From assembly GCA_902805805.1 (NCBI GenBank), contig CADCUE010000303.1:1-6619 (forward strand): a stretch of 6,619 bases of DNA, given 5' to 3'. Under the pieces are notes generated by a model, which saw only the letters and a list, made by a program, of their open reading frames with translations, did no database searches and was not told the origin of the DNA. Each line of letters begins with the position of its first letter. The first letter of the stretch is position 1. Positions 5,605 through 6,619 of this stretch are shown piece after piece. Position numbers and translations under genes: made by a program. The stretch is from an uncultured Frankineae bacterium. Lineage in GTDB: Bacteria > Actinomycetota > Actinomycetes > Mycobacteriales > SCTD01.

Positions 5605-6619
5605 ATGTCGGACGGGCGTGCAGGGCGGCTGGCAGCGCAGGTGCCGGACGGCGGGGAGCCGGACGGTGGCGGGCTGGAGCTCGACAGCGCGCAGGGTCGC
5701 TGGGTGCTGTTCGCCGCGGTGCTCGGCAGCGGGATCGCGGCCATCGACGCCACGGTGGTCACCATCGCCCTCCCGCGGATCGGGGAGGACCTGGGCGCCG
5801 ACTTCGCCGGGCTGCAGTGGACGGTCAACGGCTACGTCCTGACGCTCGCGTCGCTGATCCTGCTCGGCGGCTCCCTCGGCGACCGGCTCGGACGCCGCCG
5901 GGTGTTCGTGGCGGGGACGGTGTGGTTCGCCGTCGCCAGCCTGCTGTGCGGGCTGGCGCCGAGCATCGAGGCGCTGGTGGGGGCCAGGATGCTGCAGGGC
6001 GTCGGCGCGGCGCTGCTGACGCCCGGCAGCCTGGCGCTGCTGCAGGCGTCGTTCCGCCCCGCGGACCGCGGCCGCGCGATCGGTGCGTGGTCCGGGCTGG
6101 GTGGGGTGGCCGCGGCAGCCGGCCCGCTGCTCGGCGGGGCGCTCGTGGAGGTGTCGTGGCGCCTGATCTTCCTCATCAACCTGCCGGTCGCCGCGGTCGT
6201 GGTCGTCGTCGCCCTGCGGCACGTGCCCGAGTCGTCCGACCCGGCGGCCGACACCCGCCTCGACGTGCCGGGGGCGGTGGTCGGCGCCGTCGGCCTGGCA
6301 GCCACGACGTACGCGCTCATCGCGCTGGGGGAGGACGGCGCCTCGGCGGCCGAGCTCGTCGGGCTGCTCGTGGGCGTGCTCGCCCTGGTGGCCTTCGTCG
6401 TGCTGGAGCGCCGGTCGGCGCACCCGATGATGCCGGTCGACATCTTCCGGTCGCGGCAGTTCAGCGGCGCCAACCTGGTCACCTTCGCCGTCTACGCAGC
6501 CCTGGGGGCGGTCTTCTTCCTGCTGGTCGTGCACCTGCAGGTCGTCGGCGGCTTCTCGCCGCTCGCCTCGGGCCTGGCGCTGCTGCCGGTGACCGTCGCC
6601 CTGCTGCTGCTGTCCGCCC
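5605..6619 (+). CDS. DHA2-family MFS exporter (EmrB/QacA type), N-terminal part (3' end beyond window)
   Basis: The first 338 residues of a major facilitator transporter are present; the reading frame leaves at the right edge. After a 30-residue polar N-terminus, the first helix carries the DHA2 signature AAIDATVVTIALPRIGEDL (residues 45-63, with D48 in the membrane). MFS motif A, GGSLGDRLGRRRVF, follows at 88-101, and the antiporter motif C, GVAAAAGPLLGG, at 167-178 in helix 5. Next come WRLIFLINLPVA at 185-196 and further hydrophobic segments near 222-241, 251-267, 289-310 and 320-337. This matches the 14-helix drug:proton antiporter group, which exports hydrophobic or cationic compounds using the proton gradient; the substrate cannot be predicted. 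It follows the MocR gene on the same strand by 79 bases and could be co-transcribed with it or regulated by it. A start at GTG 5587 or 5542 is also in frame but less well supported. Confidence 0.92.
   Translation, partial: MSDGRAGRLAAQVPDGGEPDGGGLELDSAQGRWVLFAAVLGSGIAAIDATVVTIALPRIGEDLGADFAGLQWTVNGYVLTLASLILLGGSLGDRLGRRRVFVAGTVWFAVASLLCGLAPSIEALVGARMLQGVGAALLTPGSLALLQASFRPADRGRAIGAWSGLGGVAAAAGPLLGGALVEVSWRLIFLINLPVAAVVVVVALRHVPESSDPAADTRLDVPGAVVGAVGLAATTYALIALGEDGASAAELVGLLVGVLALVAFVVLERRSAHPMMPVDIFRSRQFSGANLVTFAVYAALGAVFFLLVVHLQVVGGFSPLASGLALLPVTVALLLLSA

Noticed and set aside
5026..6534. A 502-codon minus-strand frame opposite the MFS gene
   Set aside because: Gln/Arg/His-rich shadow of a transporter whose MFS motifs are clear on the plus strand.

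Overview
The window is very GC-rich throughout (third codon positions almost always G or C). Its content is a GH15 trehalase/glucoamylase-like enzyme, an ECF sigma factor with a zinc-binding anti-sigma partner, a MocR regulator and a DHA2-type exporter. This points to a high-GC actinobacterial chromosome; genus cannot be decided from the sequence. No RNA gene, insertion sequence, CRISPR array or phage gene was seen, and no stretch longer than about 110 bases lacks a gene.

Layout. The left third lies on the minus strand: a GH15 glycoside hydrolase (2117 to 264), then after 17 bases a small membrane protein that runs off the left edge (246 to 1). A 109-base divergent spacer with a strong imperfect palindrome separates them from the plus-strand genes. 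These are an ECF sigma factor (2227-3006), a soluble zinc-finger anti-sigma factor joined to it by an ATGA overlap (3003-3269), a degenerate sigma-like protein (3377-3934), a MocR/GntR transcription factor with an aminotransferase domain (3969-5525), and the first 338 residues of a DHA2/EmrB-QacA-type MFS exporter (5605 to the right edge).

How the genes may work together. The sigma and anti-sigma pair form a self-contained regulatory switch. The following gene is an ungapped but eroded relative of that sigma factor: both halves of the fold can be aligned by eye, while many positions expected to contact DNA differ. It looks like a duplicated sigma factor turned to another use. It sits between the anti-sigma gene and a PLP-dependent MocR regulator, behind a 107-base spacer holding two direct copies of CATTGGTCC (a candidate MocR operator) and two overlapping inverted repeats beside the ribosome binding site. 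The exporter after the MocR gene is a possible target of regulation.

The most unusual element is the sequence of an ECF sigma factor, soluble ZAS anti-sigma factor, degenerate ECF-like protein and MocR regulator on one strand. Whether it is a conserved module can only be settled by comparing genomes.
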